A DNA stretch of 35,871 bases from NCBI GenBank assembly GCA_029959665.1, contig JASCOI010000021.1, forward strand, positions 1-35,871, read 5' to 3'. A program made the translations under genes and the position numbers. Origin of the DNA: Microbacteriaceae bacterium PS02333. Lineage in GTDB: Bacteria > Actinomycetota > Actinomycetes > Actinomycetales > Microbacteriaceae. Below, in pieces: positions 1 through 7,648 of this stretch (within the stretch, counting starts at the first letter, position 1; each line of letters begins with the position of its first letter). Under the pieces are notes generated by a model that searched no databases, was not told the origin of the DNA, and saw only the letters and a list, made by a program, of their open reading frames with translations.

Positions 1-93
1 GAACGACGACGCCACGAAGTCCGAGTACGCGTCCAAGGCGTCCGAGGAAGGCCTGCAGTTCTGGACCGACCTCATCAAGTCGGGGGCGTCGCC
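1..93 (+). repeat. Terminal 93-bp inverted copy of 680-772
   Basis: Bases 1-93 are the exact reverse complement of 772-680, which is internal coding sequence of the sugar-binding protein gene at 154-1473. Read on the plus strand from base 2, the bases encode the same residues (NDDATKSEYAS and onward). The match runs to the first base of the window and stops abruptly at 93/94, where the normal minus-strand operon continues. A coding fragment folded back at a sequence end is typical of an assembly or amplification chimera. A real inverted duplication is possible but less likely. Confidence 0.9.
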
Positions 94-128
94 GCCGTGT
101 CGGGGTGCTGCTCGGTGTGGATCGTCAT
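94..128 (-). CDS. N-terminal fragment of the next operon gene (possibly sugar ABC permease)
   Basis: An ATG at 128-126 on the minus strand opens a frame beginning MTIHTEQHPDTA. It lies 25 bases after the stop of the sugar-binding protein gene and follows a plausible ribosome site (AGGGAG). Only about twelve codons remain before the fold-back junction at 93/94, so no domain can be recognised. In sugar ABC operons of this family the binding-protein gene is usually followed by two membrane permeases, so a permease N-terminus is the best guess. That identity comes from gene order alone. The frame beyond 94 is not trustworthy. Confidence 0.45.
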
Positions 129-153
129 CGGGTCACTCCCTGACGCCGGGGCG

Positions 154-1473
154 TCACTTCTCCTTGCCGAGGGCGGTGTCCATCTTCTGGGCGAGGTCCT
201 TCGCGACCTCGTCGACGGGCTTCGACCCGTCGAACGCACTCGGGAGCAGGTTCGTCTCGAGGGTGTTCCACGCGGCGGTGTTCTTCGAGACGGGCAGCGG
301 CTTGGCGTAGTCGACCGCGTCGAGGAAGACCTGCAGGTCGGCATCGGGCATGGTCTTCGTGAAGGCGTCCTGCGTGCCGGTGTAGGCCGGGATCACGGCG
401 CCCATGTCGCCCTGCTGCTGCTGCGCGGTCTTGCCGGCGAGGTACACCTGCAGCGCCTGGGCCGCTGCCTTGTTCTTGCTGCCCTCGGCCACCACGTTCG
501 AGACGCCGTGGATGACCGTCGCCTGCTCCTTGCCCTTCGGCAGCGGGTAGACGACGACGTCCTTCTCCATGTCGGTGCCGGTCAGCGCCGAGCGGAACCA
601 GCTGCCGCCCTGGTACATCGCGAGCTTCCCGGACGTGAACCACTGGTCGGCGGTCGTGTCGGTCAGCTGCTTGATCGAGGGCGACGCCCCCGACTTGATG
701 AGGTCGGTCCAGAACTGCAGGCCTTCCTCGGACGCCTTGGACGCGTACTCGGACTTCGTGGCGTCGTCGTTCAGGACGGATCCGCCGGCCTGGAAGATGG
801 TGTCGTAGTAGGTCGTCTGCCCGTCCATGCCGCCGGCGGCACCGTACGCGCCCTGCGCCTTGAGCTTCTCGGAGAGCTCGGCGCCGGTCTTCTGGAAGTC
901 GTCCCAGGTCCAGTCCTTCGACGGCATCGCTACGCCGGCCTGCTCGAACAGCGACTTGTTCATCCAGACGCCGATCGTGTCGAAGTCCTTCGGGACGCCG
1001 TACTGGGTGCCGTCGTACGTGTAGAGCTCGTTGAGCGCCGACGAGTAGTTCTTCGGGTCGATGGCGCCGGCCTTCACCTCGCCGGTGATCGGCGCGATCT
1101 TGCCGTTGGCCGCGTACAGCTGGAAGTTCGGACCGTTCATCCAGAACAGGTCGGGGAGCGTGTTGCTCGAGCCCTGCGTCTGGAGCTTCGTCCAGTAGTT
1201 GGCGAACGGGGTGACGTCGACGTTGACCGTGATGTCGGGGTACTCCTCGTTGAAGCCCTTGATGTTGGCCTTGATCGCCTTGACCTGGTTCTCGTCCCAG
1301 ACGGCGTAGTCCAGGGTCGCCTTGGTGTCCTTCGACACCTTCTCGTAGTCGCCGCCGGAACCCGCGGCGCCCGAAGAGGTCGAGCACCCGGCGAGCAGGG
1401 CGGCTGCGCCGAGGGCGGCGACGGCGCCGAGGAGGATGCGTCGGGCTCCTCGGGCGGGGAAGTGTGCGGTCAT
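154..1473 (-). CDS. Extracellular sugar-binding lipoprotein of an ABC transporter
   Basis: This 439-residue protein is a family 1 extracellular solute-binding protein, the substrate receptor of a carbohydrate ABC importer. Residues 1-30 form a lipoprotein signal: a basic start, a hydrophobic stretch and the lipobox LLAGC, followed by a Ser/Gly-rich linker. The mature part has the usual features of the family, including LPDLFWMN, YGVPKDFDTIGVWMNKSLF and KLAMYQGGSWF. The ATG at 1473 was chosen because it gives a proper signal peptide and follows GAAAGGA. It lies 23 bases downstream of the oxidoreductase gene and is probably co-transcribed with it. Because a DeoR regulator and an amino-sugar operon are adjacent, the ligand is probably an amino sugar or an oligomer containing one. 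No ATPase gene is visible; such importers often share an MsmK-type ATPase encoded elsewhere. Confidence 0.9.
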   Translation of the reverse strand: MTAHFPARGARRILLGAVAALGAAALLAGCSTSSGAAGSGGDYEKVSKDTKATLDYAVWDENQVKAIKANIKGFNEEYPDITVNVDVTPFANYWTKLQTQGSSNTLPDLFWMNGPNFQLYAANGKIAPITGEVKAGAIDPKNYSSALNELYTYDGTQYGVPKDFDTIGVWMNKSLFEQAGVAMPSKDWTWDDFQKTGAELSEKLKAQGAYGAAGGMDGQTTYYDTIFQAGGSVLNDDATKSEYASKASEEGLQFWTDLIKSGASPSIKQLTDTTADQWFTSGKLAMYQGGSWFRSALTGTDMEKDVVVYPLPKGKEQATVIHGVSNVVAEGSKNKAAAQALQVYLAGKTAQQQQGDMGAVIPAYTGTQDAFTKTMPDADLQVFLDAVDYAKPLPVSKNTAAWNTLETNLLPSAFDGSKPVDEVAKDLAQKMDTALGKEK

Positions 1474-1496
1474 CGGGTGGTCCTTTCGCACGGCCG

Positions 1497-2702
1497 TCAG
1501 CGCGTGACGGTCTGGGTGGGGAGGGTGAAGTGGGAGATCGTCTCGGCCGGGAGGCTCGGGACGTCGATGGGCACGGAGCCGCCCCGCAGCGAGCGGGTCG
1601 CCAGGGCACCGGCGGCGACCGCGGCTCGCGCCGCGACCGGGGACAGTGAGGTCGGTTCGCCGAGTGCGACGCTGCGCAGGAACTCGGTCATGGTGAGCAG
1701 GTCGGCGTCCGCGTGGCCAGAGTCGACGCCGTCGATCGGGTACTCGCGGTCCCCCTGGACGTCCCACCCGCGGCGGTGGTTCCAGACCTTGACCACGCCG
1801 CCGCCGGTGTCGCCGATGTTCTCGAGCCGGCCTTCGGTCCCGATCACGGTGTAGTTCCGCCAGTAGTCCGGGGTGAAGTGGCACTGCTCGTAGCTCGCCT
1901 GCACGCCGTTGTCGAGCGTCATCATCACCATCGAGACGTCCTCGACGTCGACGACGGGGTTCAGGCCGGTCTGCTCGAGCGGCGGCCAGTTGTCGAGCGA
2001 GAACCAGTCCCCCATGAGCTCACCGCTGCGGTCGCGACGATCGGTGACGTCGCCGTAGACGGACAGCGAGCCCATCCCGACGACACGGCTCGTGTACCCG
2101 CCGGCGAGGGCGTGGATGACGTCGAGGTCGTGGCTCGCCTTCTGCAGCAGCAGCGAGTTGACCTTCGTGCGGTCGGCGTGCCAGTCCTTGAAGTAGTAGT
2201 CGCCGCCGTTCCCGACGAAGTGGCGGCACCAGACGGCCTTGACCTCGCCGATCTCGCCGCGTTCGACGATCTCCCGCATGAGCCGGACGACGGCGGCGTG
2301 CCGGAAGTTGTGGCCGACGTACAGCGGGGTGCCCGTCTCGGCGGCGGCGTTGAGCACGGCGTCCGCGTCCTCGACCGTGATGGCGAGGGGCTTCTCGAGG
2401 TAGACCGCGATGCCCGCGCGGAGCAGGTCGATCGCGATCTCGGCGTGGGTCCAGTCCGGGGTCGTGACGATCGCCGCGTCCACCGCGCCGACGAGGTCAC
2501 GGTGGGACTCCACCACCAGTGCGTCGGGGTACTCGCTGCGTCCGCGCTCCCGCCCGTCGGCGGTGACGTCCGCGACGGCGGTGACCCGGGCCTCCAGATC
2601 GGTGCTCGAGGCGACCGCCTCGGCGACGTGGCGTGCGATGGCGGACCGCTGGCCCATGCCGATCACCGCGATGCGGAGTCCTTCGTACGTGTCGACGCTC
2701 AT
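1497..2702 (-). CDS. Gfo/Idh/MocA family oxidoreductase
   Basis: The 401-residue product has the two-domain structure of Gfo/Idh/MocA NAD(P)-dependent sugar oxidoreductases. The N-terminus carries a Rossmann dinucleotide motif (IAVIGMGQRS, near residues 10-19), followed by the family signature EKPLAITVEDAD (about residue 100) with its catalytic lysine. The C-terminal half is the usual substrate-binding alpha/beta domain; HDLDVIHAL holds the conserved His/Asp region. The ATG at 2702 is preceded by AAGGGAG, which decides against the longer frame start near 2759. It heads the minus-strand operon with the sugar-binding protein, so it probably acts on the imported sugar or on a derivative released outside the cell. 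The exact substrate cannot be read from sequence. Confidence 0.88.
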   Translation of the reverse strand: MSVDTYEGLRIAVIGMGQRSAIARHVAEAVASSTDLEARVTAVADVTADGRERGRSEYPDALVVESHRDLVGAVDAAIVTTPDWTHAEIAIDLLRAGIAVYLEKPLAITVEDADAVLNAAAETGTPLYVGHNFRHAAVVRLMREIVERGEIGEVKAVWCRHFVGNGGDYYFKDWHADRTKVNSLLLQKASHDLDVIHALAGGYTSRVVGMGSLSVYGDVTDRRDRSGELMGDWFSLDNWPPLEQTGLNPVVDVEDVSMVMMTLDNGVQASYEQCHFTPDYWRNYTVIGTEGRLENIGDTGGGVVKVWNHRRGWDVQGDREYPIDGVDSGHADADLLTMTEFLRSVALGEPTSLSPVAARAAVAAGALATRSLRGGSVPIDVPSLPAETISHFTLPTQTVTR

Positions 2703-2755
2703 CTCGCTCCCTTGCGTGATTGTGACGCCCATGATGCCGAATCGATCATGAATGC

Positions 2756-2797
2756 ACAATAGGCGCTCACAGATCGCTCACGGAAGCGAGATGCGAG
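2756..2797 (-). promoter_or_regulatory. Probable promoter and operator of the oxidoreductase/binding-protein operon
   Basis: On the minus strand a -10-like TATTGT lies at 2761-2756, about 50 bases before the ATG at 2702. Immediately upstream are two direct GTGAGCG repeats (plus-strand 2764-2770 and 2775-2781) and the 12-mer CTCGCATCTCGC (2797-2786). The 12-mer recurs with one mismatch before the plus-strand SIS operon at 3713-3724. Operator function for the neighbouring DeoR protein is inferred from position and repetition. Confidence 0.4.
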
Positions 2798-2866
2798 GGT
2801 TTTACACGCCGGTAACGTCCGGGCGCGATGTCGTGGTGCTGGCGGGCCCGTCGGCCCCGGTCCGGC

Positions 2867-3655
2867 TCAGTCGGCGACGACGAGCTCCACGCCCGCGGCG
2901 GCGAGGTCGGCCGCGAACGTCGGCGGGACCTGCTGGTCGGTGACCAGGACGTCGATCCGGTCGAGCGGGCAGATGCGTGCGAACGTCGAGCGCTCGATCT
3001 TGGTGGAGTCCGCCACGACGATCACCCGACGCCCGACGGACGCGAAGTGCCGACTGACCTCGGCCTCTCCCTCGTGCATGGTGGTGGCGCCGTACTGGCC
3101 GGTCAGGCCGTCGACGCCGAGCACGACGACGTCGAGCGCGAACTCGTCGAGGGTGTCGCGGACGAGCGGGCCGACGAGTTCGTAGGACTGCCGACGTGCG
3201 ACGCCGCCGGTGACGACGATCTTGACGTTGGCGCGCACCGACAGCTCGTACCCGATGTTCAGCGCGTTCGTGACGATCGTGACGCCGTACTCGCCGTCTG
3301 CCCGGATGAAGCGCTCGCTCTTGCCGAGCTCCCTCGCGACCTCGGTGGTGGTGGTCCCGCCGTTCAGCCCGACGGTGTCACCCGGGGCGATGAGCGCCGT
3401 CGTCGCACGGGCGATCGCCGTCTTGGCCTCTGCCTGCCGGGCGATCTTGTACTGCAGCGGCAGCTCGTACCCGGCGCCGAGCGCGGCGGCCCCGCCGTGT
3501 GTGCGGGTGACCAGGCGCTGATCGGCGAGGGTCGCGAGGTCGCGGCGAGCGGTGGCCGGGGAGATCCCGAGCATCTCGCCGATCTCGGAGATCGACACGT
3601 TGCCCCGTTCGCTCACGAGTTCGAGCAGGGCGTTGAGCCGCTGTTGCGGAGTCAT
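2867..3655 (-). CDS. DeoR-family transcriptional repressor (AgaR/GlpR-like)
   Basis: This 262-residue protein has a typical DeoR layout. An N-terminal winged helix-turn-helix (about residues 3-57, with NVSISEIGEMLGISPATARRD) binds DNA, and the C-terminal sugar-phosphate sensor domain includes GLNGGTTTTEVA, VVVLGVDGL and ADSTKI. Such repressors are released by phosphorylated sugars. It lies between two operons that it probably controls: oxidoreductase/transporter downstream on the same strand and the divergent SIS-ROK-deacetylase operon. Start choice: ATG at 3655 lies 7 bases after TAGGAT (3668-3663), fitting leaderless transcription. The ATG at 3664 would overlap that hexamer and would give 265 residues. 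The effector is inferred to be galactosamine-6-phosphate or tagatose phosphate. Confidence 0.88.
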   Translation of the reverse strand: MTPQQRLNALLELVSERGNVSISEIGEMLGISPATARRDLATLADQRLVTRTHGGAAALGAGYELPLQYKIARQAEAKTAIARATTALIAPGDTVGLNGGTTTTEVARELGKSERFIRADGEYGVTIVTNALNIGYELSVRANVKIVVTGGVARRQSYELVGPLVRDTLDEFALDVVVLGVDGLTGQYGATTMHEGEAEVSRHFASVGRRVIVVADSTKIERSTFARICPLDRIDVLVTDQQVPPTFAADLAAAGVELVVAD

Positions 3656-3699
3656 GAGGGCCATCCTACGGGCGGGCCGTGCTCGGTTGCTGATCGGAA

Positions 3700-3742
3700 T
3701 TGACGTTTTCCTCTCGCATCGCGCACGATCGCTCGCTATGCT
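3700..3742 (+). promoter_or_regulatory. Candidate promoter/operator region of the amino-sugar operon
   Basis: The divergent spacer contains TTGACG (3700-3705), TATGCT (3737-3742) and, between them, CTCGCATCGCGC (3713-3724), the near-copy of the 12-mer before the oxidoreductase operon. The two hexamers are 31 bases apart, so they are not one standard promoter; TATGCT alone may be the -10. The SIS gene then begins at 3788 after GGAAGG. The shared 12-mer is the best candidate for the DeoR operator. Confidence 0.35.
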
Positions 3743-3787
3743 TCCGACCATCGATCACCCGGATCGAGACCGGACCGGAAGGCACCC

Positions 3788-4666
3788 ATGACCGACACCT
3801 TCGTGAGCGAGGAGCTCGCGTCGCAGCCGGAGACCTGGCGCGCTGCGGCCGCCCTGCTCCCCTCCTTCGTCGACACCCTCCCCCAGCCAGGCGAACGGGT
3901 CGCCGTCGTCGGGTGCGGGACCAGCTGGTTCATCGCGATGAGCTACGCCGTGGCCCGCGAGCAGGCCGGCCTCGGGGTCACCGACGCGTTCGCGGGCTCC
4001 GAGTACCCGACCGGACGCGAGTACGACCGCGTCGTGACGATCAGCCGATCCGGCACGACCACCGAGATCGTGTCCCTACTCTCCGACCTCCCCACGCAGC
4101 GCACCGTGCTGATCACCGCCGTGCCGGACAGCCCGGCGGCGGCGGTCGCGGACGACACGATCGCGCTGCCGTTCGCCGACGAGCGTTCGGTCGTCCAGAC
4201 GCGCTTCGCGACGACGACGCTCGCCCTGCTGCGCGCGTCCATCGGCGACGACGTCGAAGCCCTGGCCGTCCAGGCGGAAGCGGCGCTCGCGCTGCCGATC
4301 GACGACCTCCTCGACGCCGAGCAGGTGACGTTCGTGGGTCGCGGCGCCGCCGTCGGCCTGACGTTCGAGGCAGCACTCAAGACCCGCGAAGCCGCGCAGT
4401 TCTGGGCTGAGTCGTACCCCGCGATGGACTACCGGCACGGCCCGATCGCGATCGCGCAGCCCGGTCGACTCGTCTGGTCCCTCGGCAACACCCCCGACGG
4501 GCTGCCGGACGAGGTCGCCGCGACCGGAGCCCGGTTCGTCCACCACGACCTCGACCCGATCGCCGGGCTCGTCGTCGTGCACCGCTTCGCGGTCGCGCTG
4601 GCCGAACGTCGCGGGCTGGACCCGGACCACCCGCGTTCCCTGACCCGCTCGGTCATCCTCACCTGA
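3788..4666 (+). CDS. SIS-domain amino-sugar-phosphate isomerase/deaminase (AgaS/NagB-II type)
   Basis: The 292-residue protein consists of two sugar isomerase (SIS) domains. The first has GCGTS at 42-46 and SRSGTTTE at 86-93, the phosphosugar-binding loops shared with the isomerase half of GlmS and with AgaS. No glutamine amidotransferase domain is present, so it probably deaminates and isomerises an amino-sugar phosphate rather than making one. AgaS converts galactosamine-6-phosphate to tagatose-6-phosphate, while NagB-II proteins act on glucosamine-6-phosphate. The downstream PfkB kinase and GatY/KbaY-type aldolase favour the galactosamine route. The ATG at 3788 follows GGAAGG. The stop overlaps the next ATG by one base (TGATG), indicating translational coupling. 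It is shorter than E. coli AgaS. Confidence 0.82.
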   Translation: MTDTFVSEELASQPETWRAAAALLPSFVDTLPQPGERVAVVGCGTSWFIAMSYAVAREQAGLGVTDAFAGSEYPTGREYDRVVTISRSGTTTEIVSLLSDLPTQRTVLITAVPDSPAAAVADDTIALPFADERSVVQTRFATTTLALLRASIGDDVEALAVQAEAALALPIDDLLDAEQVTFVGRGAAVGLTFEAALKTREAAQFWAESYPAMDYRHGPIAIAQPGRLVWSLGNTPDGLPDEVAATGARFVHHDLDPIAGLVVVHRFAVALAERRGLDPDHPRSLTRSVILT

Positions 4667-5601
4667 TGGGCGGCAGCGGGGCCGTGCTCGGGGTCGACGT
4701 CGGCGGCACGGGCATCAAGGCCCGACTGACCGACGCCGACGGGCAGGTCCTCGCCGAGCACCGCGTCCCGACGCCGAAGGACGACCCCGACGCGGAGCGG
4801 CTCGCGGAGACCGTCGCGGACCTCGCGCTCGATGCCGTCGACGGCGTCTCGCTCGATGCCGTCGGGGTGGTCGTCCCCGGTGTCGTCGACGAGCGCGCCG
4901 GCACCTCGGTGCTCTCGGTCAACCTCGGTTGGCGGGACGTCCCGGTGCGTGCGCGGGTGCTCGCGGCGTTGCTCGACCACGGCGTCGACGTGCCGCTCGC
5001 CTTCGGGCACGACGTCCGAGCCGGTGCCCTCGCCGAGGTCCGATCGGGTGGCCTCGACGAGGGCTCCGCCGTCTTCCTGCCGGTCGGCACCGGGCTCGCG
5101 AGCGCGCTCGTCGTCGACGGCAGCGTGGTGGACGGCGGCGGATGGGCCGGCGAGGTCGGCCAGGTCCGCCTTGCACACGGGCCGCACGCCGGAGCCCGGG
5201 TCGAGGAGATCGCCTCGGCCGGTGCCGTCGCCCGCCGGACCGGTGTCGAGAGCGCGCACGCCGCCATGCTCCTCGTGCAGCAGGGCGACCCGACCGCCGT
5301 CCGGGTCTGGCACGAGTGCGTCAAAGTCCTCGCCGACGTGATCGGGTGGACCACCGCGGTTGCCGGATGCCACACCGTCGTCGTCGGCGGGGGCATGGCC
5401 CAGTCCGGCCCGCTCCTGCTCGACCCCCTCCGTGCGGCGGTCACGGACCGGCTGGCCGGGCTGCGTGTCCCCGCGGTCGTGCCCGCACGGCACGGTGACG
5501 CGGCCGGCGCGATCGGGGCGGGCCTGCTCGCACGCGATCTCCTCGCGCGTGGCACGCGCGTCGCCGAGGGCACGTCGTTCGTCGCCGAGGGCACACGGTG
5601 A
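4666..5601 (+). CDS. ROK-family sugar kinase lacking the usual zinc motif
   Basis: This 311-residue protein belongs to the ROK group of ATP-dependent sugar kinases. DVGGTGIKAR (11-20) and LPVGTGLASALV (139-150) are the phosphate-binding loops, and D116 in GHDVRAGALAE is at the catalytic base position. It probably phosphorylates the imported N-acetyl amino sugar at C6, giving the deacetylase its substrate; AgaK is the corresponding GalNAc kinase elsewhere. Most ROK proteins have GH followed by CxCGxxGCxE, which binds zinc. Here that stretch reads GEVGQVRLAHGPHAGARVEEIAS (162-184), with no cysteines and Q in place of the conserved His. Some actinobacterial ROK kinases are known to lack it. The 3' end overlaps the deacetylase gene by four bases. 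Confidence 0.85.
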   Translation: MGGSGAVLGVDVGGTGIKARLTDADGQVLAEHRVPTPKDDPDAERLAETVADLALDAVDGVSLDAVGVVVPGVVDERAGTSVLSVNLGWRDVPVRARVLAALLDHGVDVPLAFGHDVRAGALAEVRSGGLDEGSAVFLPVGTGLASALVVDGSVVDGGGWAGEVGQVRLAHGPHAGARVEEIASAGAVARRTGVESAHAAMLLVQQGDPTAVRVWHECVKVLADVIGWTTAVAGCHTVVVGGGMAQSGPLLLDPLRAAVTDRLAGLRVPAVVPARHGDAAGAIGAGLLARDLLARGTRVAEGTSFVAEGTR

Positions 5602-6716
5602 GCACGCTCGTCCGCTCCGCGCGGCTCGTCACCCCGACCCGGACGGTCGACGGGGGTTGGCTGCTCGTCGAGGACGGGCTGGTGGCCGCCGTGGGCTCCG
5701 GGGACGCTCCGCCCCACGACCGCGTGGTCGAGACCGACGGCACGGTCGTGCCCGGCTTCGTCGACCTGCACGCGCACGGTGCGCTCGGCCACGACTTCGC
5801 GACCTGCACCGCGGACGACGCCCGCGCCGTGGCCGCCTTCCACGCCGACCGCGGCACGACGTCGCTCATCGCGTCGATCGCGACCGGCACCCCTGCGGAC
5901 ACCGTGGCGGCACTCCGTCGGCTCCGGCAACTGGTCGATGACGGCACGCTCGTCGGACTGCACCTCGAGGGGCCGTGGCTCTCGCCCGCCCGACGGGGAG
6001 CACACGCACCCGACCTGCTGCACGCACCGACGACGGCCGAGGTCGACGGGTACCTCGACGCCGCGGGCGACGCGCTCCGGATCGTCACCCTGGCGCCGGA
6101 GCTGCCCGGCGCACTCGACGCCGTCGGCCGGCTCACGGACGCCGGGATCGTCGTCGCGATCGGGCACACCGACGCGGACGCCGACACGGTCACACGCGCC
6201 GTCGATGCCGGTGCGCGACTCGTCACCCACGTCTTCAACGGCATGCCCCCGCTGCACCACCGCGATCCCGGCCCGGTGGGCGTCGCCCTGACCGACGACC
6301 GCCTGTCCGTCGAAGCGATCGTGGACGGTCACCACCTCGACGCCGTCACGGTGGACCTGGTCCGCCGCAGCGCCGTCGGCCGGATGGTGCTCGTGTCCGA
6401 CGCGATGGCCGCGACCGGGTGCCCGGACGGGCGCTACCGGATCGCCGGATCGGACGTCGTGGTGTCCGACGGCGTCGCGATGCTCGCCGACGGCTCGTCA
6501 CTGGCCGGCAGCACGAGCACGATCGCGGACGCCGTCGCCCGCGTGCTCGCGGGCGGGCTCGGAGCCATCGCCGAAGCCGTCGCCCTCTCGTCGGGGAACG
6601 CCGCGGCGCTGCTCGGCCTCCCGGAGCCGCTCAGCCCCGGGTCTCGCGCGGACGTGCTCGTGCTCGACGCCGATCGGCTCCGCGCCCGTCCGCTCACCGA
6701 AGGGGTCCTCGCATGA
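5598..6716 (+). CDS. nagA: N-acetylglucosamine/galactosamine-6-phosphate deacetylase
   Basis: The 372-residue product is a NagA-type metal-dependent amidohydrolase. It removes the acetyl group from GlcNAc-6-P or GalNAc-6-P. Visible active-site elements, in order: GFVDLHAHG with H58/H60, HLEGPWLSP with metal ligand E124, GHTDAD with H190, THVFNGMPPLHHR with H211, and SDAMAATG with catalytic D268. The length is normal. It starts with GTG at 5598, inside the GTGA overlap with the kinase gene, and ends in an ATGA overlap with the PfkB gene, so the operon is tightly coupled. Sequence alone does not separate NagA (Glc) from AgaA (Gal) specificity. The downstream genes favour the galacto series. Confidence 0.93.
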   Translation: MSTLVRSARLVTPTRTVDGGWLLVEDGLVAAVGSGDAPPHDRVVETDGTVVPGFVDLHAHGALGHDFATCTADDARAVAAFHADRGTTSLIASIATGTPADTVAALRRLRQLVDDGTLVGLHLEGPWLSPARRGAHAPDLLHAPTTAEVDGYLDAAGDALRIVTLAPELPGALDAVGRLTDAGIVVAIGHTDADADTVTRAVDAGARLVTHVFNGMPPLHHRDPGPVGVALTDDRLSVEAIVDGHHLDAVTVDLVRRSAVGRMVLVSDAMAATGCPDGRYRIAGSDVVVSDGVAMLADGSSLAGSTSTIADAVARVLAGGLGAIAEAVALSSGNAAALLGLPEPLSPGSRADVLVLDADRLRARPLTEGVLA

Positions 6717-7648
6717 TCGTCGTCGTCACGCCCAACCCCGCAGTGGACGTCACCTACCGCGTCGACGAACAGCGCGTCGGCACGACCCAACGCGTCCGGA
6801 CTGTGGACCGACGACCCGGCGGCAAGGGGCTCAACGTCGCCCGGGTGCTGCACGCCGAGGGTGTCCGGACCCACTCGGTCCTGCCGCTCGGCGGCGCCGC
6901 CGGGATCTGGGTGGCCGATGCGGTGGCCGCCATCGGGCTCGATGCGACCACGGTCCCGGTCCCCGGCGAGACCCGCACCACCGTGACGGTGGTCGACGAC
7001 CTCGCCCACCCCACGATGTTCGGCGAGCCCGGGCCGTCGGTGCCACCCGGGTCGTGGTCCCTGATCGACGACGCCGTCCGGGCCGCCCTCGGGACGACAC
7101 CTGCGCCGTGTGGAACCGTCGCGCTCGTACTCTCGGGCTCGCTCCCCGTCGGTGCCGAACCGACCGTGGTCGTCCCCTGGGTGACGGACGCCGTCGCTGC
7201 GGGGGTCCTGGTGATCGCCGACCTCTCCGGCCCGTCCCTCCTCGCGGCGGCCGACGCCGGCGCTACCGTCTGCAAGCCGAACCGCGAGGAACTCGCCGAC
7301 GCCACGGGCCTCCCGGACGAACGCGCTGGGGCGCTCGACCTGCTCCGACGCGGTGCCGGACTGGTCGTGGTCTCACGCGGCGCCGACGGCATCGCGGCGC
7401 ACACGCCCGACGACGTGGTCGAGGTGCCCGCCGTGCCCGGCGTCAGCGGCAACCCCACCGGCGCGGGGGACGCCGCGACCGCCGGCCTGGTCCTCGCGCT
7501 GTCCCGCGGCGCCGACACCGCCCTCGCACTGTGCACGGCGGCCGCGTTCGGCGCGGCAGCCGTGCTCCGCCCCGTCGCCGGCGAGATCGACCACGACGCC
7601 GCCCACCGGTTCCTCTCCGCCCTCGACCCCACCAGGAGTCCCGCATGA
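6713..7648 (+). CDS. PfkB-family hexose-phosphate kinase (tagatose-6-P / 1-phosphofructokinase type)
   Basis: This 311-residue PfkB-family kinase has the 1-phosphofructokinase/LacC layout: N-terminal TPNPAVDVTYRV, substrate loop GGKGLN at 36-41, and the ATP/anion-hole motif TGAGD at 249-253 with catalytic D253. The subgroup includes FruK (fructose-1-P), LacC and AgaZ-type tagatose-6-P kinases. Because it sits between a deacetylase and a bisphosphate aldolase, a role as tagatose-6-phosphate kinase producing tagatose-1,6-bisphosphate is most consistent. A general fructose-1-P kinase would be expected beside a fructose PTS, and none is visible here. The start ATG overlaps the deacetylase stop (ATGA), and its own stop overlaps the aldolase ATG in the same way. 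Confidence 0.87.
   Translation: MIVVVTPNPAVDVTYRVDEQRVGTTQRVRTVDRRPGGKGLNVARVLHAEGVRTHSVLPLGGAAGIWVADAVAAIGLDATTVPVPGETRTTVTVVDDLAHPTMFGEPGPSVPPGSWSLIDDAVRAALGTTPAPCGTVALVLSGSLPVGAEPTVVVPWVTDAVAAGVLVIADLSGPSLLAAADAGATVCKPNREELADATGLPDERAGALDLLRRGAGLVVVSRGADGIAAHTPDDVVEVPAVPGVSGNPTGAGDAATAGLVLALSRGADTALALCTAAAFGAAAVLRPVAGEIDHDAAHRFLSALDPTRSPA

Noticed and set aside
97-1854. Long plus-strand open frame of 585 codons opposite the binding protein and oxidoreductase genes
   Set aside because: It runs antisense to two clear genes, has biased Val/Arg/Leu/Gly composition and no domain. Long antisense frames are expected at this G+C. The same applies to the other long frames opposite real genes.
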